Source: Candidatus Saccharibacteria bacterium RIFCSPHIGHO2_12_FULL_47_16b (GTDB lineage: Bacteria > Patescibacteriota > Saccharimonadia > Saccharimonadales > UBA10212). Taken from it: 44,571 bases of DNA. Positions 19,893-28,432 of this stretch are shown here, in pieces (positions within the stretch are counted from its first letter, which is position 1; every line of letters starts with the position of its first letter). Under the pieces are notes generated by a model. It saw only the letters and a list, made by a program, of their open reading frames with translations. It did not search any database and had not been told where the DNA came from. The DNA lies in NCBI GenBank assembly GCA_001790525.1, contig MGCU01000027.1:1-44571 (forward strand). Direction: 5' to 3'. A program made the translations under genes and the position numbers.

Positions 19893-22064
19893 ATGGCCAA
19901 AAAGAGAAAAAATTCAGCAGCCGCCAAGAAAAGGGAGGCTACTAAAAGGAGCGCTGGCTTTTGGCGGGGCGTCGGCGCGGTTCTGCTGATTGTCGGCGGC
20001 TTGGTTATGGCCTTTGGCGCCGTTATTAACGCGCCAATTCCAGAGGGATTATGGAATGGCGCTTGGGGCTGGTTTGGCATAGCCACCGTTTTTGCACCGT
20101 TTGTTCTGGTTTATCTTGGCGCCCTGAAATTTTTAAGCGAAGATCAACAAATACCTCTGCCCAAAATGATTGGTGCGCTTGGCACCATTGTTTTTTTGGC
20201 GGCCTGGTTACACATTGCATTTGAGCACGGCGGCAGCGTTGGCAAATCAGTCGGCGGTGCGTTAATAGGTCCATTCGGTGAGTTTCTTAGCTCGTTGATT
20301 TTCTTCTTACTGGCCTTATTTGCATTATTTTTCACGCTGGCAATTGATCCACGTAGCTTACTCAAACTAAAAGACTTATTTATCCGCGAGAAGCCAGAAG
20401 GCGAAGAAGGCGAGGAAGATTTAGCTGCTCTCAAAGCCAAAATGAGCCCGGACTTTCAATTGCACGAGGGGGTGCCGGTTGAACATCACCGGGCCGGTCA
20501 AGCTCGGGGCGCTAGCCTGCGCAATGTGGCCGAAAGGCTGTCGCCAGCCGAAAATCATGCCGCCCTGACCGCCGCTTCTGATCCAGACTGGCAATTTCCG
20601 TCACTCGACTTACTTAGTGATAAGCAGGATAAGGCTGACGCCGGCGATGTCCAAGGCAACGCCCAAATAATTAAAGAAACTTTTGCTAATTTTAATATTG
20701 ATGTGGGGGTTGAAGGCGCCAATGTTGGTCCGCGGGTAACCCAGTACACGCTCAAGCCGCCAACCGGCGTTAAATTGTCCCGCCTAACTGCTTTAGAAAA
20801 CAACTTAGCCTTGGATTTGGCCGCCCAAAGCATCCGCATGGAAGCGCCGATTCCGGGTAAACGGGCGGTTGGCATAGAAGTGCCAAATGTTAAAGCGGCC
20901 ACGGTTTCGATTCACGGCTTATTATCGGCTGATGAGTGGCGGTCGTTAAAAAGTCCCTTGCCGATGGCCATTGGTAAAAATATCTCCGGCACGCCGATTG
21001 TGGCCGATCTGGATAAACTGCCGCACCTTTTGATTGCCGGCCAGACCGGTTCCGGTAAATCCGTCATGATTAACACCATTTTGACCAGCCTGCTTTATCG
21101 CAATAGCCCATCCGAACTCAAACTCATCCTGGTTGATCCAAAACAGGTCGAAATGAACCTTTATAACAATATTCCACACTTACTAGCACCGGTGATTCAC
21201 GAGCCGGAAAAGTGCATTAGCGCCCTCAAATGGGCAGTGGCCGAGATGGAACGGCGGTTGAGAACGTTTGGTGAAGTTGGTAAACGCAACATCGCTGAAT
21301 ACAACAACCATAAACAGGAAGAAGGGATGCCCTATATCGTTATCGTGATTGATGAGCTGGCCGATTTGATGATGATGGCTGCCCGTGACGTGGAAGCACT
21401 GGTAGTGCGTATTGCCCAAAAGGCCCGGGCGGCTGGTATTCATCTGGTAATAGCCACCCAACGACCAAGTGTGGACGTTATAACCGGCTTAATTAAGGCC
21501 AACGTGCCGGGCCGGATTGCCTTTACGGTGGTTCAGCAAGTCGATTCGCGCACCATCATTGACCAAGCCGGCGCCGAAAAGCTGTTGGGCAGCGGCGATA
21601 TGCTCTTTAGCGTGCCCGAGTTTAACAAGCCAATTCGTGTCCAAGCCGCTTTGATCACCGATGCCGAGACCACCAAAGTATGCAACTTCTTGCGCGACCA
21701 GCGATCACCGACTTACGATGAGGAAGTTGTGTCTCAACCAGTCCAGCTAACCGGCCGAGCCGGCTCAATTTTGAGCATCGAAGGCACGGTTGATGATAGT
21801 GCCTGGCGCGACGCTATAGAAGTCGTTATCACGAATGGTAAGGCTAGCACCAGTTTACTTCAGCGTAAACTTCGAATTGGCTACGGCCGGGCTTCCCGTT
21901 TGATCGACATGATGGAAGAGCAAGGCATTGTCGGCCCAGCCGAAGGCTCGCGACCACGCCACGTTTTAGTTAGCGACATAAACCAGGTTTTTGGCGCTGA
22001 TGAATCTGCTGATGAAACCGAACAGATGTATGACGAAAATTTTCCCGAAGAAGGGAAAAAGTAG
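19893..22064 (+). CDS. ftsK: DNA translocase FtsK/SpoIIIE
   Basis: FtsK pumps chromosome DNA through the closing septum. The 723-residue protein has a basic N-terminus, four hydrophobic segments in about residues 20-150 (for example FGIATVFAPFVLVYLGALKF), a charged linker, and the motor: Walker A AGQTGSGKS near residue 385, Walker B YIVIVIDELADLMM, and RAAGIHLVIATQRPSVDVITG. The C-terminal gamma winged helix (ASTSLLQRKLRIGYGRASRLID) is present. The linker is short, as in SpoIIIE-like forms. There is no SD before ATG 19893; promoter boxes lie at 19809-19837. Confidence 0.96.
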   Translation: MAKKRKNSAAAKKREATKRSAGFWRGVGAVLLIVGGLVMAFGAVINAPIPEGLWNGAWGWFGIATVFAPFVLVYLGALKFLSEDQQIPLPKMIGALGTIVFLAAWLHIAFEHGGSVGKSVGGALIGPFGEFLSSLIFFLLALFALFFTLAIDPRSLLKLKDLFIREKPEGEEGEEDLAALKAKMSPDFQLHEGVPVEHHRAGQARGASLRNVAERLSPAENHAALTAASDPDWQFPSLDLLSDKQDKADAGDVQGNAQIIKETFANFNIDVGVEGANVGPRVTQYTLKPPTGVKLSRLTALENNLALDLAAQSIRMEAPIPGKRAVGIEVPNVKAATVSIHGLLSADEWRSLKSPLPMAIGKNISGTPIVADLDKLPHLLIAGQTGSGKSVMINTILTSLLYRNSPSELKLILVDPKQVEMNLYNNIPHLLAPVIHEPEKCISALKWAVAEMERRLRTFGEVGKRNIAEYNNHKQEEGMPYIVIVIDELADLMMMAARDVEALVVRIAQKARAAGIHLVIATQRPSVDVITGLIKANVPGRIAFTVVQQVDSRTIIDQAGAEKLLGSGDMLFSVPEFNKPIRVQAALITDAETTKVCNFLRDQRSPTYDEEVVSQPVQLTGRAGSILSIEGTVDDSAWRDAIEVVITNGKASTSLLQRKLRIGYGRASRLIDMMEEQGIVGPAEGSRPRHVLVSDINQVFGADESADETEQMYDENFPEEGKK

Positions 22065-22067
22065 TAC

Positions 22068-22095
22068 TTTACAGAATCTTTGTTTCATTTATAAT
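22068..22095 (+). promoter_or_regulatory. Promoter of the 22105 gene, near-leaderless
   Basis: TTTACA (22068-22073) and TATAAT (22090-22095) are spaced by 16 nt. The ATG follows after 9 nt. Confidence 0.55.
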
Positions 22096-22104
22096 CAGTT
22101 TTTT

Positions 22105-22341
22105 ATGGCGGGTCTGGAAATTGAAAATGTTGATCTTAGCTTATACAATCGACAGGTCGGCAGGCTGGCCGCAGCCTTGGGACGAACTCTATATCTGCAC
22201 GCCCAAACACCAGAGGAACCTTTGCCCGCAGACGTCTGGGCCACGCTGGATACGTATTTAGTTGTAGAAAAGGGTATTGACCCAGAAGATAGTAAATTAG
22301 CAATGACAGCTCTTGACCGGCTTGTGGCCCATCGGCGGTAA
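22105..22341 (+). CDS. Hypothetical small protein, 78 residues
   Basis: I do not recognise this protein. It is acidic and helical: MAGLEIENVDLSLYNRQVGR, LAAALGRTLYLHAQTPEEPLP, and KGIDPEDSKLAMTALDRLVAH. ATG 22105 was preferred over upstream in-frame starts that overlap the end of ftsK, because a TTTACA-16-TATAAT promoter ends 9 nt before it. No SD is present. It sits between ftsK and the rpsF operon on the same strand. Confidence 0.5.
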   Translation: MAGLEIENVDLSLYNRQVGRLAAALGRTLYLHAQTPEEPLPADVWATLDTYLVVEKGIDPEDSKLAMTALDRLVAHRR

Positions 22342-22449
22342 ACTTGACCTACAAACTTAAAATAGCTACAATTTAGCGACTAATTTAACTTCGGCTCGAG
22401 GCGACTCGTATCGGCACTCGGGCTTTAACCAGAGGAGGAGATTTTATTC

Positions 22450-23007
22450 ATGAATGCACGAGCTGCGCAGACTGGCGCAGTACAAGGCGACGGCGAGGAA
22501 CGCAATGAGGCTGTACAAAATGGTACTGCAAATGAGTACCGCAGTCGGCAACGCAGTAATGTGCCTGTAAGCACTGGCGGAGTCGGCGGCTCTGCCGTCG
22601 AGCAGGCCAGCGCGGTGCGCGGGTCGTTGAATTTATATGAAGTAGCAGTTCTATTTGATCCCGGCTTAGAAATTGATATGGACAAAGCCTCCGGTAAGGT
22701 TGAAAAAATCATTACCGAAGCCGGCGCTAAAATCAGTAAAGCTGATAATTGGGGCAAGCGTAAACTAGCTTACAAAATTAAGAAACACGATTTTGCGGTC
22801 TACGTTTTTTACACGGTTGAGGCGCCGCCGGAGGCTGTTGGTGCAATTGAAAAAACCCTTAACATTACCGACGAGGTAATCAGATTTTTAATTACCAAGC
22901 CGGATCTGAAAGCTAAAGCCAAAGCCGAGGCACTGGCTAAAGAAAAAGCTGCCAAGGCGGCCGAACGGGCCGCAAGTTCAGGTAAAGAAGAAAGCGAAGA
23001 AGAGTAG
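22450..23007 (+). CDS. rpsF: 30S ribosomal protein S6 (bS6) with a 59-residue N-terminal extension
   Basis: Residues from about 60 onward are bS6: LNLYEVAVLFDPGLEID, KISKADNWGKRKLAYKIKKHDFAVYVFYTVE, EKTLNITDEVIRFLITK, then a Lys/Ala/Glu-rich tail. bS6 normally starts within a few residues of the 'YE' strand. Here a strong SD (GAGGAGG) and ATG 22450 precede the domain by 59 codons of Ala/Gly/Gln/Asn-rich sequence. The extension DNA is full of short hairpins: GGTACT/AGTACC, GTGC/GCAC, CGGC/GCCG, GCGC/GCGC. TTG 22627 would give a standard bS6 but lacks an SD. First gene of rpsF-ssb-rpsR. Confidence 0.92.
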   Translation: MNARAAQTGAVQGDGEERNEAVQNGTANEYRSRQRSNVPVSTGGVGGSAVEQASAVRGSLNLYEVAVLFDPGLEIDMDKASGKVEKIITEAGAKISKADNWGKRKLAYKIKKHDFAVYVFYTVEAPPEAVGAIEKTLNITDEVIRFLITKPDLKAKAKAEALAKEKAAKAAERAASSGKEESEEE

Positions 23008-23048
23008 AATTAATAGTGAGTAGAGAGTAGTGAATAAGGAGTAGAACC

Positions 23049-23543
23049 ATGGCGAGGAGTTTTAATCAAGTAATTTTAATGGGTAATTTAACGCGTGATC
23101 CAGAGTTGCGCACCACACCAAACGGTCAAAGCGTTTGCAGCTTTAGTCTAGCGCTTAACCGCAGCTACAGAAGTGGCGATGGTGAGTGGAAGGAACAAAC
23201 CGATTTTATCGACATTGTAGCTTGGGGACCACTCGGCGAGCGGGTAGCTCAATATCTAACCAAAGGCCGTGCCGCGCTGGTTAATGGCCGCTTACAGAGC
23301 CGCTCATGGGAACAAGATGGCCAAAAGCGCAGCAAGGTCGAGGTTGTCGCCAACGACGTTACCTTCTTAGGTGGCCCGAGCGGTGCGCCGGCAGCAGCCG
23401 ATGATAAAACTAAAGCAGCACCGGCCGAACCAGCAGCCGCTAAACCTAAAAAGGGCGGCAAGAAAAAAGCTGACGAGGACGAGGAAGTCGTCATCGAGGA
23501 CATCGGCGACGAACCAATTAATTTAGACGATATTCCCTTCTAA
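23049..23543 (+). CDS. ssb: Single-stranded DNA-binding protein
   Basis: The OB-fold covers residues about 1-108: MARSFNQVILMGNLTRDPELR, FSLALNRSYRS, TDFIDIVAWGPLGERVAQYLTKG, and NGRLQSRSWEQDGQKRSKVEVVA. A flexible Ala/Pro/Lys linker follows, then the acidic tip DDIPF that recruits partner proteins. The length of 164 is usual. SD AAGGAG lies within a short word stretch (GTGAGTAGAGAGTAGTG) between rpsF and ATG 23049. The order rpsF-ssb-rpsR is conserved in many bacteria. Confidence 0.97.
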   Translation: MARSFNQVILMGNLTRDPELRTTPNGQSVCSFSLALNRSYRSGDGEWKEQTDFIDIVAWGPLGERVAQYLTKGRAALVNGRLQSRSWEQDGQKRSKVEVVANDVTFLGGPSGAPAAADDKTKAAPAEPAAAKPKKGGKKKADEDEEVVIEDIGDEPINLDDIPF

Positions 23544-23618
23544 ATAGGGGATAGGGGCTAGGGTATAGGGTACAGAAGATTGACCTAAACCCTCACCCCT
23601 CGACCCTCAACCCTAAGT
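23544..23618. repeat. Quasi-palindromic word array, GGGGATAGGGG/CCCTAAACCC type
   Basis: The left arm is GGGGATAGGGGCTAGGGTAT. The right arm is CTAAACCCTCACCCCTCGAC and further CCCT words. It lies between ssb and rpsR and ends just before the rpsR SD (AAAGGAGAA). Confidence 0.7.
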
Positions 23619-23640
23619 TCGACTGAAAGGAGAACGATAA

Positions 23641-23844
23641 ATGGCGAAGATTTTCAAATATCGGACAGATGTCGCTTATTTTGACTACAAGGATTTTAAG
23701 ACCTTACAGCGCTACATCAACCAGTACGGTCAGATTGAACCGCGTAAAAAAACCGGTTTAACAGAGAGCAAGCAACGGCAATTAGCCCGAGCCATTAAGC
23801 GAGCTAGACACCTGGCTTTATTGCCATTCGTTTCGAACGGTTAA
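23641..23844 (+). CDS. rpsR: 30S ribosomal protein S18 (bS18)
   Basis: This 67-residue basic protein shows the bS18 core: [50 protein letters not shown], here quoted as the blocks [23 protein letters not shown] and [20 protein letters not shown]. It pairs with bS6 on the 30S platform. The SD AAAGGAGAA precedes ATG 23641. The N-terminal tail is short. Confidence 0.96.
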   Translation: MAKIFKYRTDVAYFDYKDFKTLQRYINQYGQIEPRKKTGLTESKQRQLARAIKRARHLALLPFVSNG

Positions 23845-23847
23845 TAA

Positions 23848-23960
23848 AGCAATTTTTAATTCACAATTTACAATTCTCAATAAATTATCAATTTACAATT
23901 ATCAATGTAGCTACATGGAAAACGGTAAACGTATGGTAAACGGTAAACAGAAAACGGGAA
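23848..23960. repeat. Word arrays, CACAATTTACAATTC and ACGGTAAAC types
   Basis: The first part repeats TTCACAATTTACAATTCTC words and the second repeats GGAAAACGGTAAACGTATGG words up to the efp start. It lies between rpsR and efp. Confidence 0.55.
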
Positions 23961-23963
23961 TAC

Positions 23964-24524
23964 ATGGCTCTCAACTTTACTGATTTAAAAAAAGGCACAA
24001 TCTTCCAGCTAGATGGTGTGCCCTACAAAGTTTTGGACTACACGCACAAAATGATGGGCCGCGGCAGCGCAACGGTCAGTGTCAAACTGCAAAACTTACT
24101 AGACGGGAAGATTTTGGACAAGACTTTTAAGGGTAGTGAACAGATAGAGCCGGCCGATGTAACCAGCCGCCCAATCCAATATCTCTATCAAGCCAACCGC
24201 CAATTCTACTTTATGGAGCCGGAAAATTATGAGCAGTACGATCTTAGCGGTTTGGACGATCAAGTTAAATTCATCAAAGAGGGCGAGAACCTTACTGGCC
24301 AATTTTTCGGCAGTCGGCTTATCAATATTGAGCTACCTAAAAACGTTTGGTTAAAGGTAACACAGGCCGAAGAAGCGGTGCGCGGCGACACCTCTACCTC
24401 TGTTACTAAAGACGCCGAGACTGAAACGGGCTTAAAAGTCAAAGTGCCGGCGCATGTTAAAACTGGGGATGTAATATCAGTGGATACGGCAAGTGGAAGT
24501 TACAGAGAACGTCAAAAAGGCTGA
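23964..24524 (+). CDS. efp: Elongation factor P
   Basis: EF-P relieves ribosome stalling at polyproline. Three domains are seen in 186 residues: the KOW-like N-terminus (KKGTIFQLDGVPYKVLDYTHK), the central OB domain (PIQYLYQANRQFYFMEPENYEQYDL) and the C-terminal domain ending ISVDTASGSYRERQKG. The modified tip residue, Lys34 in many EF-Ps (PGKGGA), corresponds to Arg33 here (MMGRGSA). Arginine at this place is rhamnosylated by EarP in some proteobacteria; no earP or epm gene is visible here. The 3' end overlaps the next gene by 32 nt. Confidence 0.96.
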   Translation: MALNFTDLKKGTIFQLDGVPYKVLDYTHKMMGRGSATVSVKLQNLLDGKILDKTFKGSEQIEPADVTSRPIQYLYQANRQFYFMEPENYEQYDLSGLDDQVKFIKEGENLTGQFFGSRLINIELPKNVWLKVTQAEEAVRGDTSTSVTKDAETETGLKVKVPAHVKTGDVISVDTASGSYRERQKG

Positions 24525-24996
24525 TAAATTACGTTACTGGCTGGCTTTAATGCCCGAGGACATGCCAGTTGGCACCGAGTTTCAGCCTGGCCGTCTGCAC
24601 GTAACGATTATCCCGTGGTTTGTCAGTAATCTTAGCGAACCAGGGATGATTAATTCTTTTACTGACAAATTCGCCAAAATCACTAAATTTAATCTAACCA
24701 TCGGTGCCAAAGCTATGTTTGGACCAAAAAAGGACGTCTCGGTTAGCCTAATTAAGCAGAGTCAAGCCTTGTTAACTCTTCATCAGCTATCATTAGACTG
24801 GTTCGAGGAAATTAGCGCCCGTTGGGCAGTCAAAAATGCTCACGCTGGCCCAGATTATCGGCCGCATATCCGCCGCCGGCAGGGTACAAAGATAAAAACC
24901 GGGCAAATTATTGAAATTAATTCCATCAGCTTAATAAAAGCTGCCCGCCACGAAGATGGTAAAAGGGCCGTGGCCGCTAAAATTAATCTAAAATGA
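24493..24996 (+). CDS. 2'-5' RNA ligase/2H phosphoesterase-like protein
   Basis: The 167-residue product shows two histidine motifs in the spacing of 2H phosphoesterases: RLHVTIIPWF (His36) and YRPHIRRRQ (His near 125). The first fits HxT; the second reads HIR in place of HxT/S, so activity may be altered. It starts WLALMPEDM, a typical first strand. GTG 24493 lies inside efp, giving a 32-nt overlap, and the stop overlaps the tlyA ATG (ATGA). Such proteins act on 2',3'-cyclic or 2'-5' linkages in RNA ends. Confidence 0.6.
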   Translation: MEVTENVKKADKLRYWLALMPEDMPVGTEFQPGRLHVTIIPWFVSNLSEPGMINSFTDKFAKITKFNLTIGAKAMFGPKKDVSVSLIKQSQALLTLHQLSLDWFEEISARWAVKNAHAGPDYRPHIRRRQGTKIKTGQIIEINSISLIKAARHEDGKRAVAAKINLK

Positions 24997-25709
24997 CTAA
25001 ATTTCGCCTAGATAAGGAGCTAGTCAACCGCGGTTTAGTAACTAACCGCTCTCAGGCCGAAAATTATATTAAATTAGGCTATGTTGAGGTGGATGGGAAA
25101 ATAATTAAAAAATCCGGCTATTTTATTCATAATTATCAAAAAATTAAACTAAATAAAAAGCAAAAATACGTTAGCCGTGGCGGCCTAAAATTAGAGGCTG
25201 CAAATAATAAATTTAAGGTCAGTTTTAAAAATAAGCTGGTTATTGATGTAGGCAGTAGTACCGGTGGATTTACAGATTACGCTTTGCAGCATGGCGCCCA
25301 AAAAGTCGTCGCTATAGATGTCGGAACCGACCAAATGCACCCGAAATTACGCCAAACTAGCAAAATTGAGCTGCATGAAAAAACCGATATTCGAAATTTT
25401 AAGCCAAAAAATAAACCAGACCTAATTTTGGTCGACCTATCATTCATTTCACTTAGGCTAGTTTTACCTCATTTACATCAAATTTCCGGTTCAAAAACCA
25501 AACTAATTGTCTTATTCAAACCGCAATTTGAGACTAAAAGAGATCAAATTAACAGAGGTATTGTCAAAAATGACAGAATTCGTCGCCAAATCATCAAACA
25601 ATTTGAAACTTGGATAAAAAAATTGTTCAAAGTCGCCGATAAAATGGATTCTGAAGTGTCAGGAACTCACGGAAATCTGGAACGATTTTACTACTTACAG
25701 AAAATATAG
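24993..25709 (+). CDS. tlyA: TlyA-family rRNA 2'-O-methyltransferase (S4 + FtsJ-like)
   Basis: The 238-residue protein has an N-terminal S4 RNA-binding domain (FRLDKELVNRGLVTNRSQAENYI, VEVDGKII), then KYVSRGGLKLEAA and an FtsJ-like Rossmann fold with SAM motif VIDVGSSTGGFTDYAL. The blocks LILVDLSFISLRLVLP and VLFKPQFE follow. TlyA proteins 2'-O-methylate 16S and/or 23S rRNA; old annotations call them hemolysins. The start overlaps the preceding gene by 4 nt (ATGA), so both are probably in the efp transcript. Codon use here is notably AT-rich compared with efp. Confidence 0.92.
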   Translation: MTKFRLDKELVNRGLVTNRSQAENYIKLGYVEVDGKIIKKSGYFIHNYQKIKLNKKQKYVSRGGLKLEAANNKFKVSFKNKLVIDVGSSTGGFTDYALQHGAQKVVAIDVGTDQMHPKLRQTSKIELHEKTDIRNFKPKNKPDLILVDLSFISLRLVLPHLHQISGSKTKLIVLFKPQFETKRDQINRGIVKNDRIRRQIIKQFETWIKKLFKVADKMDSEVSGTHGNLERFYYLQKI

Positions 25710-25781
25710 TGATTTTTGTGTCAATTTAGTAGCTTTTTTCCAATTTTTCTAACATTTTTCTCCTTTTCTCTCCGGAAAATC

Positions 25782-25860
25782 TCCCGAGTGTCGGATTCAT
25801 TCCGCACCCGGCGAGGATAAGAAACCGACGATGCGACGTGTCTTATAAGGCGTTAGCCGC
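25782..25860 (+). promoter_or_regulatory. Structured leader upstream of the capA-like gene
   Basis: The 186-nt gap contains an imperfect hairpin of CTCCC...GG-GAG type (25782-25816) and a second stem ATGCG/CGCAT enclosing CTTATAAG (about 25829-25861). I could not match it to a known riboswitch. T-rich stretches before it (25735-25770) may serve as the tlyA transcription end. Confidence 0.35.
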
Positions 25861-25896
25861 ATTTATTTTTAATATTTTTCTGCTTAAATTAGGAAG

Positions 25897-27096
25897 ATGA
25901 GCAAAAAACGTACTTTACCCCTGTTAACGATATTTTTAGCTGAAGTTTTTCTGTTTATTGCTATTTTTGGCCTGAGCTATAAACTGGCAAAAACCTGGCT
26001 TTTTCCGACGGAAATTAAATCTACACCTGTTGAAAAACAAAAAAATAATACCCCAAATCAAAAACTCAGGGGTAGCTACCTAGTTTCGGGCGATGTTTTC
26101 TGGGGTAGAGCGATTGATTTGTACGCCCAACAAACTTCATTAGGTTATGATTGGCCCTTTTCCAGATTAAGTGACTTTGAGCGCTCAAAATATGATTCTT
26201 GGATTGCCGATTTGGAATGCCCGATAACAGATAAGAAAGTACCATATCAAGTCCAAGTTGATTCTCTAGTTTTCTCATGCTCGCCAGCCTATCTAGATGC
26301 TGCTAAAAAATGGTTTGACGTCTTTACACTGGCCAATAACCACACTGACAACACCGGCGCCGATGGTTTTGCTGATACCAGGAGTAATTTAACGGCCGCC
26401 GGCCGGCAATATTTTGGCCATTATGATATTTCACAAAAGGACGAACTATGCGAAGTTATCAGCTTGAGCGTCAAATTAGATGATCAGGCTAGCAAATTAC
26501 CCATTGCCATGTGCGGCTACCACTGGCTGGCCCGAGTACCGACAGATGAAGAACTGGCCCAAATTAGTAAGTATGCGGCTTATTTTCCGGTCTGGGTGTT
26601 TCCGCACGGCGGTACCGAGTATGCTACTCATTCTAACGTCCAACAACAGACTCTCTACCGGCAAATGATTGATCTTGGTGCTGATGTTATTTTTGCCGAT
26701 CACCCCCATGTGGTGCAGGAAACGGAAAGTTACAAGGGAAGACTGATTGTTTATGACCTTGGTAATCTGATTTTCGACCAGTGGTTTGACGCTGAAGTGA
26801 CTAAATCGCTGATTATCAACATCCGAATATCAACCGAAAATAGCGCTCAACTAAAGCCATATCTAGATTTGGCTAGTTCCTGCTCAACTTTCCAGGACAA
26901 CTGCCTTGAGCAGGCCGAGAAAAAGCAGTTAAAGGCTTATAAGCTGGATTATTCCTATGACATTATCTGTGGTGAGCGCTCGGCCGCCTCTCTCAACGAT
27001 AAACTGACCCACAAGTGCAGCCAGAACAGCAACAATTGGCTGCTAGAGCGAACCAATTGGTCAAACACTACTACCCAGCTCCAACAGGTAGATTAA
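25897..27096 (+). CDS. CapA-family (poly-gamma-glutamate synthesis type) metallophosphatase, membrane anchored
   Basis: The 399-residue protein begins with a hydrophobic anchor (LLTIFLAEVFLFIAIFGLSY). It then shows CapA/PGA_cap blocks: YLVSGDVFWGR, WIADLECPIT, TLANNHTDNTGADGFADT, VFPHGGTEY, and DVIFADHPHVVQ ... VYDLGNLIFDQ. The D, NH and GHxH-like histidines form the calcineurin-type metal site. Six or more cysteines in the exported part could form disulfides. It may act on cell-surface polymers outside the membrane. No capBC genes are adjacent. The gene stands alone. Confidence 0.85.
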   Translation: MSKKRTLPLLTIFLAEVFLFIAIFGLSYKLAKTWLFPTEIKSTPVEKQKNNTPNQKLRGSYLVSGDVFWGRAIDLYAQQTSLGYDWPFSRLSDFERSKYDSWIADLECPITDKKVPYQVQVDSLVFSCSPAYLDAAKKWFDVFTLANNHTDNTGADGFADTRSNLTAAGRQYFGHYDISQKDELCEVISLSVKLDDQASKLPIAMCGYHWLARVPTDEELAQISKYAAYFPVWVFPHGGTEYATHSNVQQQTLYRQMIDLGADVIFADHPHVVQETESYKGRLIVYDLGNLIFDQWFDAEVTKSLIINIRISTENSAQLKPYLDLASSCSTFQDNCLEQAEKKQLKAYKLDYSYDIICGERSAASLNDKLTHKCSQNSNNWLLERTNWSNTTTQLQQVD

Positions 27097-27273
27097 ACTA
27101 CTTAACTCTTTAGAAATTGCATAAATAAATTGTTCAAAATAGTTAAGTTTACTGTCTGAACGCTGCCAAATCAGCCGCTAATCGAGTATTGATCTAGCAG
27201 CCTACAGTACTAATCAAAGAATAGTCGAAATTTACTGTCAAGTTTACAAACGAATTTTCTAATTTTTTAGCAT

Positions 27274-28353
27274 TTATTTTACAGGGTTGAACCGGAATTC
27301 AATTACATCATCTGGCTGCACCACGTAATTTTTGCCCTCTGTCCGGACTTTACCGGCTGCCCGGGCGGTCAACAGGGAGCCTGCTTCAATTAAATCTTGG
27401 TAATTTACTACTTGGGCGTTGATAAATCCGCGCTCAAAGTCGGTATGGATTGCACCAGCCGCTTCAGGAGCAGTTGTACCTCTGTTAATTGTCCAAGCCC
27501 GAACTTCTTTTTCGCCAACCGTTAAAAAGCTGTGCAAGCCTAAAGTTTTATAAGCAGCATGAATTAATTGGATTAAACCGCTTTCTGTTTGACCGTAGCT
27601 TTTTAGGAGTTCCTGACGGTCGGTTTCGTCTAGGCCGCGCAGTTCATCTTCTAGTTTGGCAGAAATAATAATGGCTTCGGACGGCTCAACTATTGCACTT
27701 AAATTTTTATTATTTTCTAGTTTATTTAATTTTTTTTCGTCAACGTTAAAAACATAAATTACCGGCTTGGCCGTAATTAAAAATAAATCATCTAAATAGT
27801 CCAAATTTATTTCGGGGACGGAAATAATTAATTTATTTTCCTCTAATACTTTTTTGGTAAGCAGTAAATTATCATAAATTGGCGTGAGTTTAGGATTGGC
27901 CTTAACTTCTTTTTCTAAAACCGGCAGACGTTTGTTAACAGTGGCCAAATCGGCTAAAACTAGCTCGGTATTAATAATTTCGATATCCTCTTTTGGATCC
28001 GAGGTGCCCTTATTTTGGACATTTTCATCCTCAAAAGCCCGAACTACGTGACAAATAGCATTGCACGCTCGAATGTGGCTTAAAAATTGGTTGCCTAAGC
28101 CTTCGCCTTGGTGCGCGCCGGCCACTAATCCGGCAATATCAACGAATTTCACGGTCGCTGGCACAATTTTGTCGGTTTTGTAAATTTTGGCTAATTTTTC
28201 CAACCGTTCATCCGGCACCGGCACCACTCCGGTATTTGGTTCGATTGTGGCAAACGGGTAGTTGGCAATCAAGGCATTGGCATCTGTTAAGGCGTTAAAA
28301 AGCGTCGATTTGCCAACGTTAGGAAGGCCTACGATTCCTATAGATAAACTCAT
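27274..28353 (-). CDS. ychF: Obg-family ribosome-binding ATPase YchF
   Basis: The 359-residue protein has G1 GLPNVGKS (residues 9-16), G3 VDIAGLVAGAHQGEGLGNQFL, and NVDE in place of the usual NKxD, the change that makes YchF prefer ATP. The coiled-coil insert and the C-terminal TGS domain follow (VGEKEVRAWTINRGTTAPEAAG, DVIEFRFN). YchF binds ribosomes and modulates stress responses. It is monocistronic on the minus strand, with no recognisable SD before ATG 28353. Confidence 0.96.
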   Translation of the reverse strand: MSLSIGIVGLPNVGKSTLFNALTDANALIANYPFATIEPNTGVVPVPDERLEKLAKIYKTDKIVPATVKFVDIAGLVAGAHQGEGLGNQFLSHIRACNAICHVVRAFEDENVQNKGTSDPKEDIEIINTELVLADLATVNKRLPVLEKEVKANPKLTPIYDNLLLTKKVLEENKLIISVPEINLDYLDDLFLITAKPVIYVFNVDEKKLNKLENNKNLSAIVEPSEAIIISAKLEDELRGLDETDRQELLKSYGQTESGLIQLIHAAYKTLGLHSFLTVGEKEVRAWTINRGTTAPEAAGAIHTDFERGFINAQVVNYQDLIEAGSLLTARAAGKVRTEGKNYVVQPDDVIEFRFNPVK

Positions 28354-28379
28354 AAGACTAGTGTAACAGAGGAAACACC

Positions 28380-28408
28380 TTGCAAAAACAGATAAAATAT
28401 GCTAGTAT
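28380..28408 (+). promoter_or_regulatory. Promoter of the 28433 gene
   Basis: TTGCAA (28380-28385) and TAGTAT (28403-28408) are spaced by 17 nt in the divergent gap next to ychF. ATG follows 24 nt later. Confidence 0.5.
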
Positions 28409-28432
28409 TAACGTGTTAACCCAAAATAAAAA

